A program made the translations under genes and the position numbers. The notes beneath the pieces are model-generated. The model did not search any database. It saw nothing but the letters and a program-made list of their open reading frames with translations, and was not told the DNA's origin. Positions 44,325 through 51,680 of a stretch of 64,000 bases of DNA are shown piece after piece. The stretch lies in contig NZ_MORL01000001.1 in NCBI RefSeq assembly GCF_001870735.1, positions 434,001 through 498,000 of the forward strand, given 5' to 3'. Within the stretch, counting starts at the first letter, position 1, and each line of letters begins with the position of its first letter. The DNA is from Arsenicibacter rosenii (GTDB lineage Bacteria; Bacteroidota; Bacteroidia; Cytophagales; Spirosomataceae).

Positions 44325-44454
44325 AATGAATAATGTAAAATGTAGAATGGATAATGTGGAGCTGTGACTGGCTGATACATTTATATAGTCAGTAACGTAC
44401 CGGCTGGCGGATGCTCATTACACATTGTTCATTAATAATTATACATTTATTAAT
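44325..44454. repeat. Low-complexity AATGTA inverted element inside the operon
   Basis: A left arm of AATGTAAAATGTAGAATGG-like units (44325-44361) faces a right arm CATTACACATTGTTCATTAA (from 44416) that is roughly its complement. It fills the gap between the SDR and DapA-like genes on the same strand and ends at the DapA-like stop codon. Confidence 0.65.
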
Positions 44455-45407
44455 CAGTAAACCGCTTTTTCTACTGCACGGATACCGTATTTTTCGTCGT
44501 TAACGATATCGAGTACACGCTGGTTTAGTTCACGGATATAACTGATGGACGACGGATCAGGGATGTAGGCAGCTTTACGGGCAATACTGTTCCGCAGCAC
44601 CCCGCGCGCCATCAGCAACTCCTTCTCGGCATAGTGGAACAGCTCCATGTTTTGCAGCGAGAAGAAAATCTGTGGCATGACGCGTTCAAACAGTTCAAAG
44701 GCTTTCGCATCTTCGCCCGATGTGCGGAGGGTAAAGATTTTTTGCAGGATATCCGCCACCGCAAGTCCGGGCATTACCCCACGGATCCCTACCGGTACGA
44801 GTTCGAGCATATACAGTCCGCCCCAGCCTTCAAAAAGCCCGATCCGGTCACCGGTTGCCTGGATGATGCTTTCAAACTTCGGTGCACAAAGCGGCTCTTC
44901 GAGTTTCAGGTATTTGAAGTTCGGGTTTTCGTCCATCAGCTCTTTAATGAACCCGACACTGATCGACGAGCCTCCCGGATTGAAATCCTGAATCAGCACC
45001 GGCGTATCCGGAATGGATTGTAAAAACTCCGACAGATACACCTTCAGCGACGCTTCCGGCAGGCTGAAAATACGCGGAACGGCCAGCGAGACGACATCGG
45101 CACCGGCAGCTACGTTGGCCTGCGCCAGCTTGATCGCTACCTTGAGCGACGGATGGTTGGACTGGGCAACGATTTTAAGCCGGCCGGCGGCGTGTTCGAC
45201 GGCCACCCGCACTACCTGAAGCTTTTCTTCGTCAGTCAGCTTATAAAACTCACTGGCATACGCTGGCAGGCAAACGGCCTTGATGCCGCCTTCGATGGCA
45301 AAGTCGATCAGATCGCGAAGGGCGGCTTCATCAATTTCTTCGTTTTCAGTAAAGGGCGTCGGAACGATAGGCACTACGCCGAAAAGTTCGTTTTCTACAG
45401 TTGTCAT
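44454..45407 (-). CDS. DapA-family (dihydrodipicolinate synthase-like) aldolase
   Basis: A 317-residue TIM-barrel class I aldolase. GVVPIVPTPFTENEEIDEAALRDLIDFAIEGGIKAVCLPAYASEFYKLTDEE is the family N-terminus, and the Schiff-base Lys lies in NFKYLKLEEP. The catalytic Tyr of the usual YNxP motif is replaced: IQDFNPGG carries Phe. The group includes synthases, KDG aldolases, sialate lyases and dehydratases. With an enolase-family gene two genes upstream, cleavage of a 2-keto-3-deoxy sugar acid is the best guess. It overlaps the transporter gene by 4 nt (ATGA). Confidence 0.88.
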   Translation of the reverse strand: MTTVENELFGVVPIVPTPFTENEEIDEAALRDLIDFAIEGGIKAVCLPAYASEFYKLTDEEKLQVVRVAVEHAAGRLKIVAQSNHPSLKVAIKLAQANVAAGADVVSLAVPRIFSLPEASLKVYLSEFLQSIPDTPVLIQDFNPGGSSISVGFIKELMDENPNFKYLKLEEPLCAPKFESIIQATGDRIGLFEGWGGLYMLELVPVGIRGVMPGLAVADILQKIFTLRTSGEDAKAFELFERVMPQIFFSLQNMELFHYAEKELLMARGVLRNSIARKAAYIPDPSSISYIRELNQRVLDIVNDEKYGIRAVEKAVY

Positions 45408-46345
45408 AACCTGGCTGGTTCTTGATTTTTGGTAACCACTTTCTTTTGTTGTACTTTATTGTCGACGATCGACAGAATCAACGTCGAGGCTAAGACCAGA
45501 ATGCCACCGATAATGGCTTGCTGGTTCAGGGTTTCGCCCAGCCAGATGGCTGCAATAGGTAACCCCATGAACGTAATCAGATAATTTGAGATCGCGACCT
45601 GCGTAGCATCCAGATTTTTCAAGGCTTTGAAAAACAGGAGCATCGACAGGAAATTGTGAAAGAGCGTGAGGGAAATCATGCCAATCCATGTATTGGTCGT
45701 AAACTCAGGAATACGGCCAAACATATAGGGTTCGTAATAAAGCACTAAGGGGGTCAGCAGAATCGACATTACCAGATAGGTGTAAAACACCATTTCCATT
45801 TCGGTAAACCGGTCGGCCACTTTTTTGCACCCCACATTGTAATAGGCATTGCCGAGAATAGCCAGAAAAATAAGCACGTTGCCGAGGGCGTAACGCGAGC
45901 TCAGGTCAACGCGTTTGATGTCGTCGGTAGAGCAGAGCGCCACACCGGCAATGGCAATCACAAAGCTGATCCAGCGGGCGGTGTTCATCTTTTCGTTGAG
46001 GAGCAGAAAGGCAAACACGGCCGTTACTACCGGCAGAATCATGACCATGATGGCGGCATTACTCGCCAGCGAAAACTGCGTTCCCCAGGTCATCAGCACC
46101 TGCGAGGGAAAGGCTCCCAGCGCGGCCAGCTGCACAAAAATCAGGGCATCGCTTAGCTTTTTACCCCCCTTCCGGAAGTCACGGACAACAAACGGCCCCA
46201 GAAAAATGGTGGCCAGCAGCATAGGTGCCCAGACCGTGAAATAGGGCCCGACCTGGTCCTGTGTCAGCTTGATGCTGGTAAAGTGAAAGGCCCAGATCAG
46301 GTTGCAGAAGAACAGGATCGACCACGAGACGATTGACTTTTTCAT
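45404..46345 (-). CDS. DMT-superfamily (EamA) transporter
   Basis: A 313-residue inner-membrane protein with about ten membrane segments in two EamA halves: VSWSILFFCNLIWAFHFTSIKL and SLASNAAIMVMILPVVTAVFAFLLLNEKMNTARWISFVIAIAGVAL, then FLAILGNAYYNVG and LDATQVAISNYLITFMGLPIAAIWLGETLNQQAIIGGILVLAS. The MILPVVTAVFAFLLLNEK block is the EamA signature. It could import the substrate or export a product. It overlaps both neighbours by 4 nt, tying it to the pathway. Confidence 0.92.
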   Translation of the reverse strand: MKKSIVSWSILFFCNLIWAFHFTSIKLTQDQVGPYFTVWAPMLLATIFLGPFVVRDFRKGGKKLSDALIFVQLAALGAFPSQVLMTWGTQFSLASNAAIMVMILPVVTAVFAFLLLNEKMNTARWISFVIAIAGVALCSTDDIKRVDLSSRYALGNVLIFLAILGNAYYNVGCKKVADRFTEMEMVFYTYLVMSILLTPLVLYYEPYMFGRIPEFTTNTWIGMISLTLFHNFLSMLLFFKALKNLDATQVAISNYLITFMGLPIAAIWLGETLNQQAIIGGILVLASTLILSIVDNKVQQKKVVTKNQEPARL

Positions 46346-47475
46346 AATTGGCTGAGTAAGGTCTGACCGGTTGAGAATCGGGCAAGTGCCTCGACATCCA
46401 GTTCAATACCGAGGCCGTGCCCCTGCGGAACCAGTGCGGCTCCGTCCACGAATTCGATGGGCTGCACAATCAGATCGTCGGTCCGGACGAGTTCGCCGAA
46501 CAGATCCGACGGGATGGTGCAGTTGATGCTGGCGGCGGCAATATGCAGCCCCATGGTTTCAGCAATGCCGAGGTCGACTTCGGAGCCCCGCCAGCAGGAT
46601 TTACCTTCCAGATGGGCGATTTCGGCCAGCAGTACGCAGTTATAGGCCGAACCGTTGAAGTTATACCCATCGACTGCGTCGGCCCGGACAAAGGCAATCA
46701 TGTCGCGGATATCCTGGGTATAGGGCAGCGAAATATGCCGGAACATGGGGATGCCGAGGGTTTCGCGCAGGTACTTGAAGCCGGCCACATCGGCATGCAG
46801 GATCGGGTCTTCGAGACCGAGCATGATATCCTGTTCAACGCCTTCCATGAGCCGGAGCGTGGTGGCTACGTCGGTCCAGCGCTGGTTCGGATCGAGGAGG
46901 ATTTTAATGCCGTCGCCGCACTTTTTCTTGATTTCTTCGGTCCACAGACGCACCGGATCTTCATCCGAGCACTTGAATTTGAAGGCCTTGTGGCCTTTCT
47001 GCATGGCTTCGAAGGCTTTCTGTGCTGCATCTTCCGGCGTCCGGCGACCGGTCCAGCCAAAGCAGTCGATGCGGTCGCGGCAGGCTCCGCCCAGCAACTG
47101 GGAAACGGGGGCCTGTAACAGTTTCCCGACGACATCCAGGACCGCCGTTTCAAAGGCTTCGTATATCCGCTGATCTGCCACGGGCAGGCGGCGCCAGTTC
47201 AGTTTCAGTACATCCTGCCCGACAAACGGCTGCATGGCCTCATGGAGCAGTTCGCCCGAGGCGCTCCGGTAGGTTTCGCCGATCCCGGTCAGCCCGTTCT
47301 GAAGCGTCAGCTCAATGATCCATTTGGGTTGATTGGCAAATTCTGTCCAGCGCTCACCGGTCAGGAACTTTTGGGCAAAGGCCGCGTCCTTGTCGATTAC
47401 CTCCTCTGAGTTGAGGCTGTTCGGTTTGGCGGGCACAATCACCTGCGTGGCTTTGATGGATTGAATGCGTGTCAT
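46342..47475 (-). CDS. Enolase-superfamily (mandelate racemase/muconate lactonizing-like) enzyme
   Basis: A 377-residue protein with the capping domain to about residue 125 and a modified TIM barrel. The KxK motif FKFKCSDE supplies a catalytic Lys, and metal ligands appear in ILLDPNQRW (Asp) and LGLEDPI (Glu), with a third acid in VRADAVDGYN. The late segment CWRGSEVDLGIAETMGLHIAAASI resembles the MLE branch; the His-Asp dyad of mandelate racemase is not apparent. Members dehydrate sugar acids, epimerise or lactonise. Dehydration of an aldonate is plausible from the DapA-like neighbour. Four-nt overlaps bind it to both neighbours. Confidence 0.88.
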   Translation of the reverse strand: MTRIQSIKATQVIVPAKPNSLNSEEVIDKDAAFAQKFLTGERWTEFANQPKWIIELTLQNGLTGIGETYRSASGELLHEAMQPFVGQDVLKLNWRRLPVADQRIYEAFETAVLDVVGKLLQAPVSQLLGGACRDRIDCFGWTGRRTPEDAAQKAFEAMQKGHKAFKFKCSDEDPVRLWTEEIKKKCGDGIKILLDPNQRWTDVATTLRLMEGVEQDIMLGLEDPILHADVAGFKYLRETLGIPMFRHISLPYTQDIRDMIAFVRADAVDGYNFNGSAYNCVLLAEIAHLEGKSCWRGSEVDLGIAETMGLHIAAASINCTIPSDLFGELVRTDDLIVQPIEFVDGAALVPQGHGLGIELDVEALARFSTGQTLLSQL

Positions 47476-48434
47476 GATTGCGGTTCGATAGCGTCTGACG
47501 AATATTTACGGGCCAGTTTGCGGATGTCATAGCTGAAGGCAATGAACTGTTCCTCCCAGTGTGCGGCCGATTCGGTGGAATAGGGATAAAAGCCCTGTGC
47601 ATTCTGAACGCCCTTTGCCCCGGCCGCCACCAGTTTTTCCATCATCGCCGGTGTTTCCCGGGCATTGCTGAGATCAGGAAACAGGTCTTTCATAACGGTC
47701 AGGTAAGCCGGAATGCCGGTCAGATCCATAAACCGGAACGGGCCGGCAAAGGTGATCCAGTAGCCAAGATCGTTCCGGAGGGAGCGGTCGACGTCTTCAA
47801 TGGTTGCATAACCGTTTTCGACGAGGTGGAAGGCTTCGCGCAGCATGGCATACATGATGCGGTTGGTAATAAACCCGCGGATGTCTTTCCGGAGTACCGA
47901 CGGCTCTTTGCCCCAGCTTTCGGCAATCGCTGCCATTTTATAAGCATATTGCTCGTCGGAGTCGTTGCCGCAGATAATTTCCATGAAGCGGGTTATGTGT
48001 GCCGGTTCGGCCCAGTGGATGCCCAGGACACGTTCCGGATGCGTCAACCCCTGCTGGAGTATGGTCACCGGGATGGCTGAGGTATTGCTGCCGATGATGG
48101 CCGTGGGCGAAAGTACGGTCTCCAGACGCTGGTAGACCGATTTTTTCTCGTCCACATGTTCAATGATCGATTCAATAACTACCTCAATACCCGCTAACCG
48201 GGTAACATCGTCTGTGATGGTCAGCCGGTCCAGGATCGTTTCGGGTGCATCGGTCAGCAAGCCTTCCCCCCGGAGCTGTGTCAGAAAGCCGCGGATTCGT
48301 TCGCGGGCTTCTCCGGCGGTGCTCATGTCTTTAATCAGCGACGTAACCTCATGACCGGCAGCCAGAATACAGGTGGCAATGCTGCTACCCATAAGGCCGA
48401 GTCCGACGGTACCGATGCGTGTGTGAGAAATCAT
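47472..48434 (-). CDS. 3-hydroxyacyl-CoA dehydrogenase-family NAD oxidoreductase
   Basis: A 320-residue protein starting MISHTRIGTVGLGLMGSSIATCILAAGHEV (start at 48434; upstream ATGs fall in the RidA gene). GLGLMG is the NAD loop; IIGSNTSAIPVTIL and VLGIHWAEPAHITRFMEII carry the catalytic His, and RDIRGFITNRIMYAMLREAFHLVENG is the substrate helix; DLGYWITFAGPFRFMDLTGI is the C-terminal domain. Besides fatty-acid oxidation, this family includes L-gulonate 3-dehydrogenase and similar sugar-acid enzymes, which suits the context better. It is 13 nt from RidA and overlaps the enolase-family gene. Confidence 0.9.
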   Translation of the reverse strand: MISHTRIGTVGLGLMGSSIATCILAAGHEVTSLIKDMSTAGEARERIRGFLTQLRGEGLLTDAPETILDRLTITDDVTRLAGIEVVIESIIEHVDEKKSVYQRLETVLSPTAIIGSNTSAIPVTILQQGLTHPERVLGIHWAEPAHITRFMEIICGNDSDEQYAYKMAAIAESWGKEPSVLRKDIRGFITNRIMYAMLREAFHLVENGYATIEDVDRSLRNDLGYWITFAGPFRFMDLTGIPAYLTVMKDLFPDLSNARETPAMMEKLVAAGAKGVQNAQGFYPYSTESAAHWEEQFIAFSYDIRKLARKYSSDAIEPQS

Positions 48435-48447
48435 AACGTTGAGTAAA

Positions 48448-48837
48448 TTAAGCCTGGTCAGGAAGTACGGCGATGGCGTCGATTTCGATCTTGATGCCAT
48501 CCGAAAGGACCGACTGTACCGTCGTCCGTGCGGGCAACACACCGCTGAAAAAAGAGGCGTAAGCCGCATTGTAGCGATCAAACTCCTGTATGTTTTCGAG
48601 GTGTACCGTACATTTCACAATGTTGTCAATTGTTCCGCCCGCCGCTTCCACAATCTTCTGTACGTGCGAGAGCGTAAGCAACGTTTCTTCTTCAATTGTA
48701 CCGTGCAGCACCTCACCGGTCTCAAGATCCAGCGGACCCTGACCACTGACGAACAGTAAATTGCCCACCTGTACGCCTGAGGAGTAGGCACCGGTGTTAA
48801 CGGCTTTAGCGGGATGTTTTATTTCGATCTTCTGCAT
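48448..48837 (-). CDS. RidA-family enamine/imine deaminase
   Basis: A 129-residue YjgF/RidA protein: NTGAYSSGVQVGNLLFVSGQGPLD, HVQKIVEAAGGTIDNIVKCTVHLENIQEF, NAAYASFFSGVLPARTTVQSVLSDGIKIEIDAIAVL. The substrate Arg in LPARTTVQ and the late Glu in IEIDA are as in active RidA. It hydrolyses reactive 2-aminoacrylate-type enamines, which implies that an amino- or imino-acid intermediate forms in this pathway. It lies 2 nt after the creatininase gene and 13 nt before the dehydrogenase. Confidence 0.92.
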   Translation of the reverse strand: MQKIEIKHPAKAVNTGAYSSGVQVGNLLFVSGQGPLDLETGEVLHGTIEEETLLTLSHVQKIVEAAGGTIDNIVKCTVHLENIQEFDRYNAAYASFFSGVLPARTTVQSVLSDGIKIEIDAIAVLPDQA

Positions 48838-48839
48838 GC

Positions 48840-49631
48840 TTATTCAGCCAGTTTATCAGACAATGGCCATGTACTGAATGACGACAGGAAGTTAACTAAA
48901 TTGTTTACAGCCTGCTCAAATAAATGTTTACCTTTTTCGGCGGTGCCTAGCCGGGGCTCACCACTGCTGCCGTTGCTTGAGATAAAGGCAGTTTGTTTAA
49001 ATACAGTTACCCCGCGATATGCTTCATCGTCTTCCCAGGGGATATACCCGTTGCTGGCCGGCCGTTTAGCGCGTTCGGCCCGATCCATCCATACCTTTTC
49101 GGGATACAGGTGCAGCATCAGGCTGGTTTCGTATTCACAGGCATGGCTCAGGGCGGGGCTTTCCATGGGGACGTCTCCGGCAAAAGCCTTTCCCGCCAGC
49201 TCCCAGTACGTAGCCAGGGCAATCGTAGGCTGATGGCTCTCGTCGAAACGCTTGCTCAGGATCGCCAGCGCCTGCTTGACCGGCGTGATATTTCCCCCAT
49301 GCCCGTTCAGCAGAACAATGCGTTTGGCTCCGGAAAGGACCAGTGACTGCACCAGGTCAATAATCACTTTTGTATACAAATCCGGAGCAATGCTTAATGT
49401 GCCCCCAAAGTACAGGTGATGATCACTCGAACCGAAGGGCAGGGTAGGGCAAAGCAGGATTTTGTCCGGTAATACAGCCTCCGCTTTCTGCGCAATTTTT
49501 GTGACAATATCTGTATCTGTCGACACCGATAAATGGGGCCCGTGCTGTTCAATTGCTCCCAACGGAAGCAATACAACATGGTCCTTAGAATACCGGTTAT
49601 TATCAGAATAGGTAGACGCAAAAAATAACAT
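48840..49631 (-). CDS. Creatininase-family amidohydrolase
   Basis: A 263-residue protein with the creatininase metal motif LLPLGAIEQHGPHLSVSTDTD (Glu, His and Asp ligands), PTLPFGSSDHHLYFGGTLSIAPDLY, LLNGHGGN (ligand His and catalytic loop) and SHACEYETSLMLHLYPEKV (late Glu). The family opens cyclic amides (creatinine), acts on formamidopyrimidines, and includes a peptidase in mycofactocin maturation and cyclic diketone hydrolases in inositol breakdown. Here it is first gene of the catabolic run and likely opens a lactam or cyclic keto compound. The repeat at 49646-49852 lies just upstream. Confidence 0.92.
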   Translation of the reverse strand: MLFFASTYSDNNRYSKDHVVLLPLGAIEQHGPHLSVSTDTDIVTKIAQKAEAVLPDKILLCPTLPFGSSDHHLYFGGTLSIAPDLYTKVIIDLVQSLVLSGAKRIVLLNGHGGNITPVKQALAILSKRFDESHQPTIALATYWELAGKAFAGDVPMESPALSHACEYETSLMLHLYPEKVWMDRAERAKRPASNGYIPWEDDEAYRGVTVFKQTAFISSNGSSGEPRLGTAEKGKHLFEQAVNNLVNFLSSFSTWPLSDKLAE

Positions 49632-49645
49632 AATTTATTTGACTT

Positions 49646-49852
49646 GTAGAGACGCAAAATTTTGCGCCTCATTTTTGATATAGTTAAATGAACATCAACA
49701 ATTCATTTGTAAGATAAACCGAAAAATATACGCTGAAAATAAGTACATACTAGTTAGCTGTATTTTATAGAAAGTATGCTGTAAGGAATATTTGGCAAAG
49801 AGCCGTGATTACAGGTTTTGGAAAAATGAGCCGCAAAATATTGCGGCTCTAC
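49646..49852. repeat. REP/MITE-like element with inverted GTAGAGACGCAAAAT ends
   Basis: The left end 49646-49676 (GTAGAGACGCAAAATTTTGC...) and the inverted right end 49822-49852 agree at 28 of 31 positions, and each end also folds on itself (GACGCAAAA/TTTTGCGCC type). The 145-nt interior is AT-rich with no open reading frame. No clear target duplication is visible. It separates the susD stop side from the creatininase gene. Confidence 0.75.
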
Positions 49853-49869
49853 GACGACGGCGTCAATCA

Positions 49870-51657
49870 TCAATACCCTGTGTTTTGTTTCAGTACTGAC
49901 GTACCGTTTACGACGCTCAGGTCAATCTGTGCCTGTGGAATAGGGTAAATTTCGTTTTTGCCTTTCTTGAACGTAGCTCCTTTCATATACGTAAAGTCGT
50001 AGCCCGGAATCGAGGTTTCGTGTTTTACGTAAGCATTCAGGGTATTGGCCATGTAGCCGGTGCCGTTGTCCCAGCGGCGGAGGTCAAAGAAGCGGTGGCC
50101 TTCCATCGCCAGCTCCAGCTTGCGCTCAAACCGGACAGCTTCGCGGGCAAAATCCTTGCCTTTGGTCGTGAACTCGGTTGTATACAGACCAACCTTGTAA
50201 TTTGCTGCCGGTTCGTTGGTAAAGCCTTTCAGCGGGGCCGTGTTGTCCACGTACTTTTTAACCCAGCCAGCCTGATTAGCGGCCCGTGCCCGTACCATAT
50301 TCACGTACGTCTGTGCCTGTGCCAGACTCCCGATTTCAACCTCACACTCCGCAGCCCACAACAAGACATCAGCAAACCGGATCATGGTGTAATTGTTGGA
50401 CGTCCAGCGTGAAAAAGCCGATGTGGTAGCGGCTTGCGCCTGATAGTAGATGGTTTTTATCGGGCTATACGGACCGGCTACCGCCTGTACACGGATCCAT
50501 GCCTTCCCCGGGTGAACGCCCCAGTCGAGATACGGGATGCCACGGCGGCCAACAGTCCAGTCGAGCCGGGCGTCGAGCGTACCCTGATAGGGGGTAAACG
50601 GGGCGCTGCTTTCAATATTCTGGTCGTTGGCAATGTCCGAATCGTTGAAGGTGTCGATGAGCGGCAGACCAGTCGCCGGGTCTGTTTTGTACGAGTTCAC
50701 GAGGCTGAACGACGGCTGATAGGCACCGCAGCAGGTAGCAGGTCCACCCATCGGGAAGTTCAGCGCATCGCCGTAGTTGCCGTTCTGGTAAGAGTCTGCA
50801 ACCGACATCTGCACCGCAAATACCGATTCGGGTCCGTTTTTCTTCGACGGGTTGAAGTTGTCGGCGTAGTTGACCAGCGCATATTTTGCCCCCGAAGCCG
50901 TTACACCGTTGGCAATAATGTCGGTCAGTATGGCTTTGGCTTCCGTGTATTTGTCCTGGAACATATACGTCTTGGCAAGGAATGCCTTGGCGGCCCAGCT
51001 GTTTGCCCGGCCAACTTCCGTCTTCGTCGCGCTGAGGTTATCGGCCGCAAATTTGAAATCAGCTTCCAGCTTAGGCCACGGCGACGTTGTATTGGCGACG
51101 TTGTAATTGCTGTTGGCATAGCTCACAGTCTCGTCCAGATACGGGATATTTTCCCATAGTTTTGCGGCTTCAAAGTGATAAACTGCCCGCAGGAACGTCG
51201 CTTCGGCCTTGATTTGTTTGGCTTCTTCGGCCGTTAGTGACGGGTCGGTCGTCTGGGCCAGGACACGCAGCACGTCGTTAGCCCGCTGCACACCGGCATA
51301 CAGCACCATCCATTTGTTGTTGAACGGAGCCATCGACGCATCGTAGTTATAGCTTTCTACGGCTTCCATCGGGGGCAGCGCCGAAGCCTGCGTGCCGGTA
51401 TGGGCGTCATCTGACGTAACACCGCCGAAAATCCAGTTACTGACACCGACAAAGTAATACGTAGTGTTGGGTACACCCCAGCCGTCGAGCAGGGAGTAGG
51501 CACCGGTCAGTAAGCCTTTTACCCCCGCCTTGTTGGCCAGCGTTGTTTCACTGGTCGAGCCAAGAGCGCCGATTTCGAGGTATTCTTTGTTACAGGCGTT
51601 GGTTGCCGAGATTAATACCAGGCAACTTGCCAGGAGTCGAAGAGAAAGTCTTTTCAT
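49870..51657 (-). CDS. SusD/RagB-family nutrient-binding lipoprotein
   Basis: A 595-residue outer-membrane lipoprotein starting MKRLSLRLLASCLVLISATNACNKEYLE, with the lipidated Cys in TNAC. The TPR-like N-terminal helices (KAGVKGLLTGAYSLLDGW, VLYAGVQRANDVLRVLAQT, EEAKQIKAEATFLRAVYHFEAAKLWENIPYL) and the C-terminal RFADVLLWAAECEVEIGSLAQAQTYVNMVRARA, AVRFERKLELAMEGHRFFDLRRWD and IYPIPQAQIDL block are the SusD hallmarks. With SusC, 23 nt upstream in the same direction, it captures a glycan or glycoside and hands it to the barrel. The ligand is unknown. Confidence 0.95.
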   Translation of the reverse strand: MKRLSLRLLASCLVLISATNACNKEYLEIGALGSTSETTLANKAGVKGLLTGAYSLLDGWGVPNTTYYFVGVSNWIFGGVTSDDAHTGTQASALPPMEAVESYNYDASMAPFNNKWMVLYAGVQRANDVLRVLAQTTDPSLTAEEAKQIKAEATFLRAVYHFEAAKLWENIPYLDETVSYANSNYNVANTTSPWPKLEADFKFAADNLSATKTEVGRANSWAAKAFLAKTYMFQDKYTEAKAILTDIIANGVTASGAKYALVNYADNFNPSKKNGPESVFAVQMSVADSYQNGNYGDALNFPMGGPATCCGAYQPSFSLVNSYKTDPATGLPLIDTFNDSDIANDQNIESSAPFTPYQGTLDARLDWTVGRRGIPYLDWGVHPGKAWIRVQAVAGPYSPIKTIYYQAQAATTSAFSRWTSNNYTMIRFADVLLWAAECEVEIGSLAQAQTYVNMVRARAANQAGWVKKYVDNTAPLKGFTNEPAANYKVGLYTTEFTTKGKDFAREAVRFERKLELAMEGHRFFDLRRWDNGTGYMANTLNAYVKHETSIPGYDFTYMKGATFKKGKNEIYPIPQAQIDLSVVNGTSVLKQNTGY

Positions 51658-51680
51658 GATTGGCAATGTGTTAGGTATTG

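Noticed and set aside
49646-49852. Complete insertion sequence
   Set aside because: The 207-bp interior has no transposase frame and no clear target-site duplication, so only a REP/MITE-like element is claimed.
50434-51159. A 241-codon frame on the plus strand
   Set aside because: Antisense to susD, rich in Arg/Val from complementary codons, with no domain.
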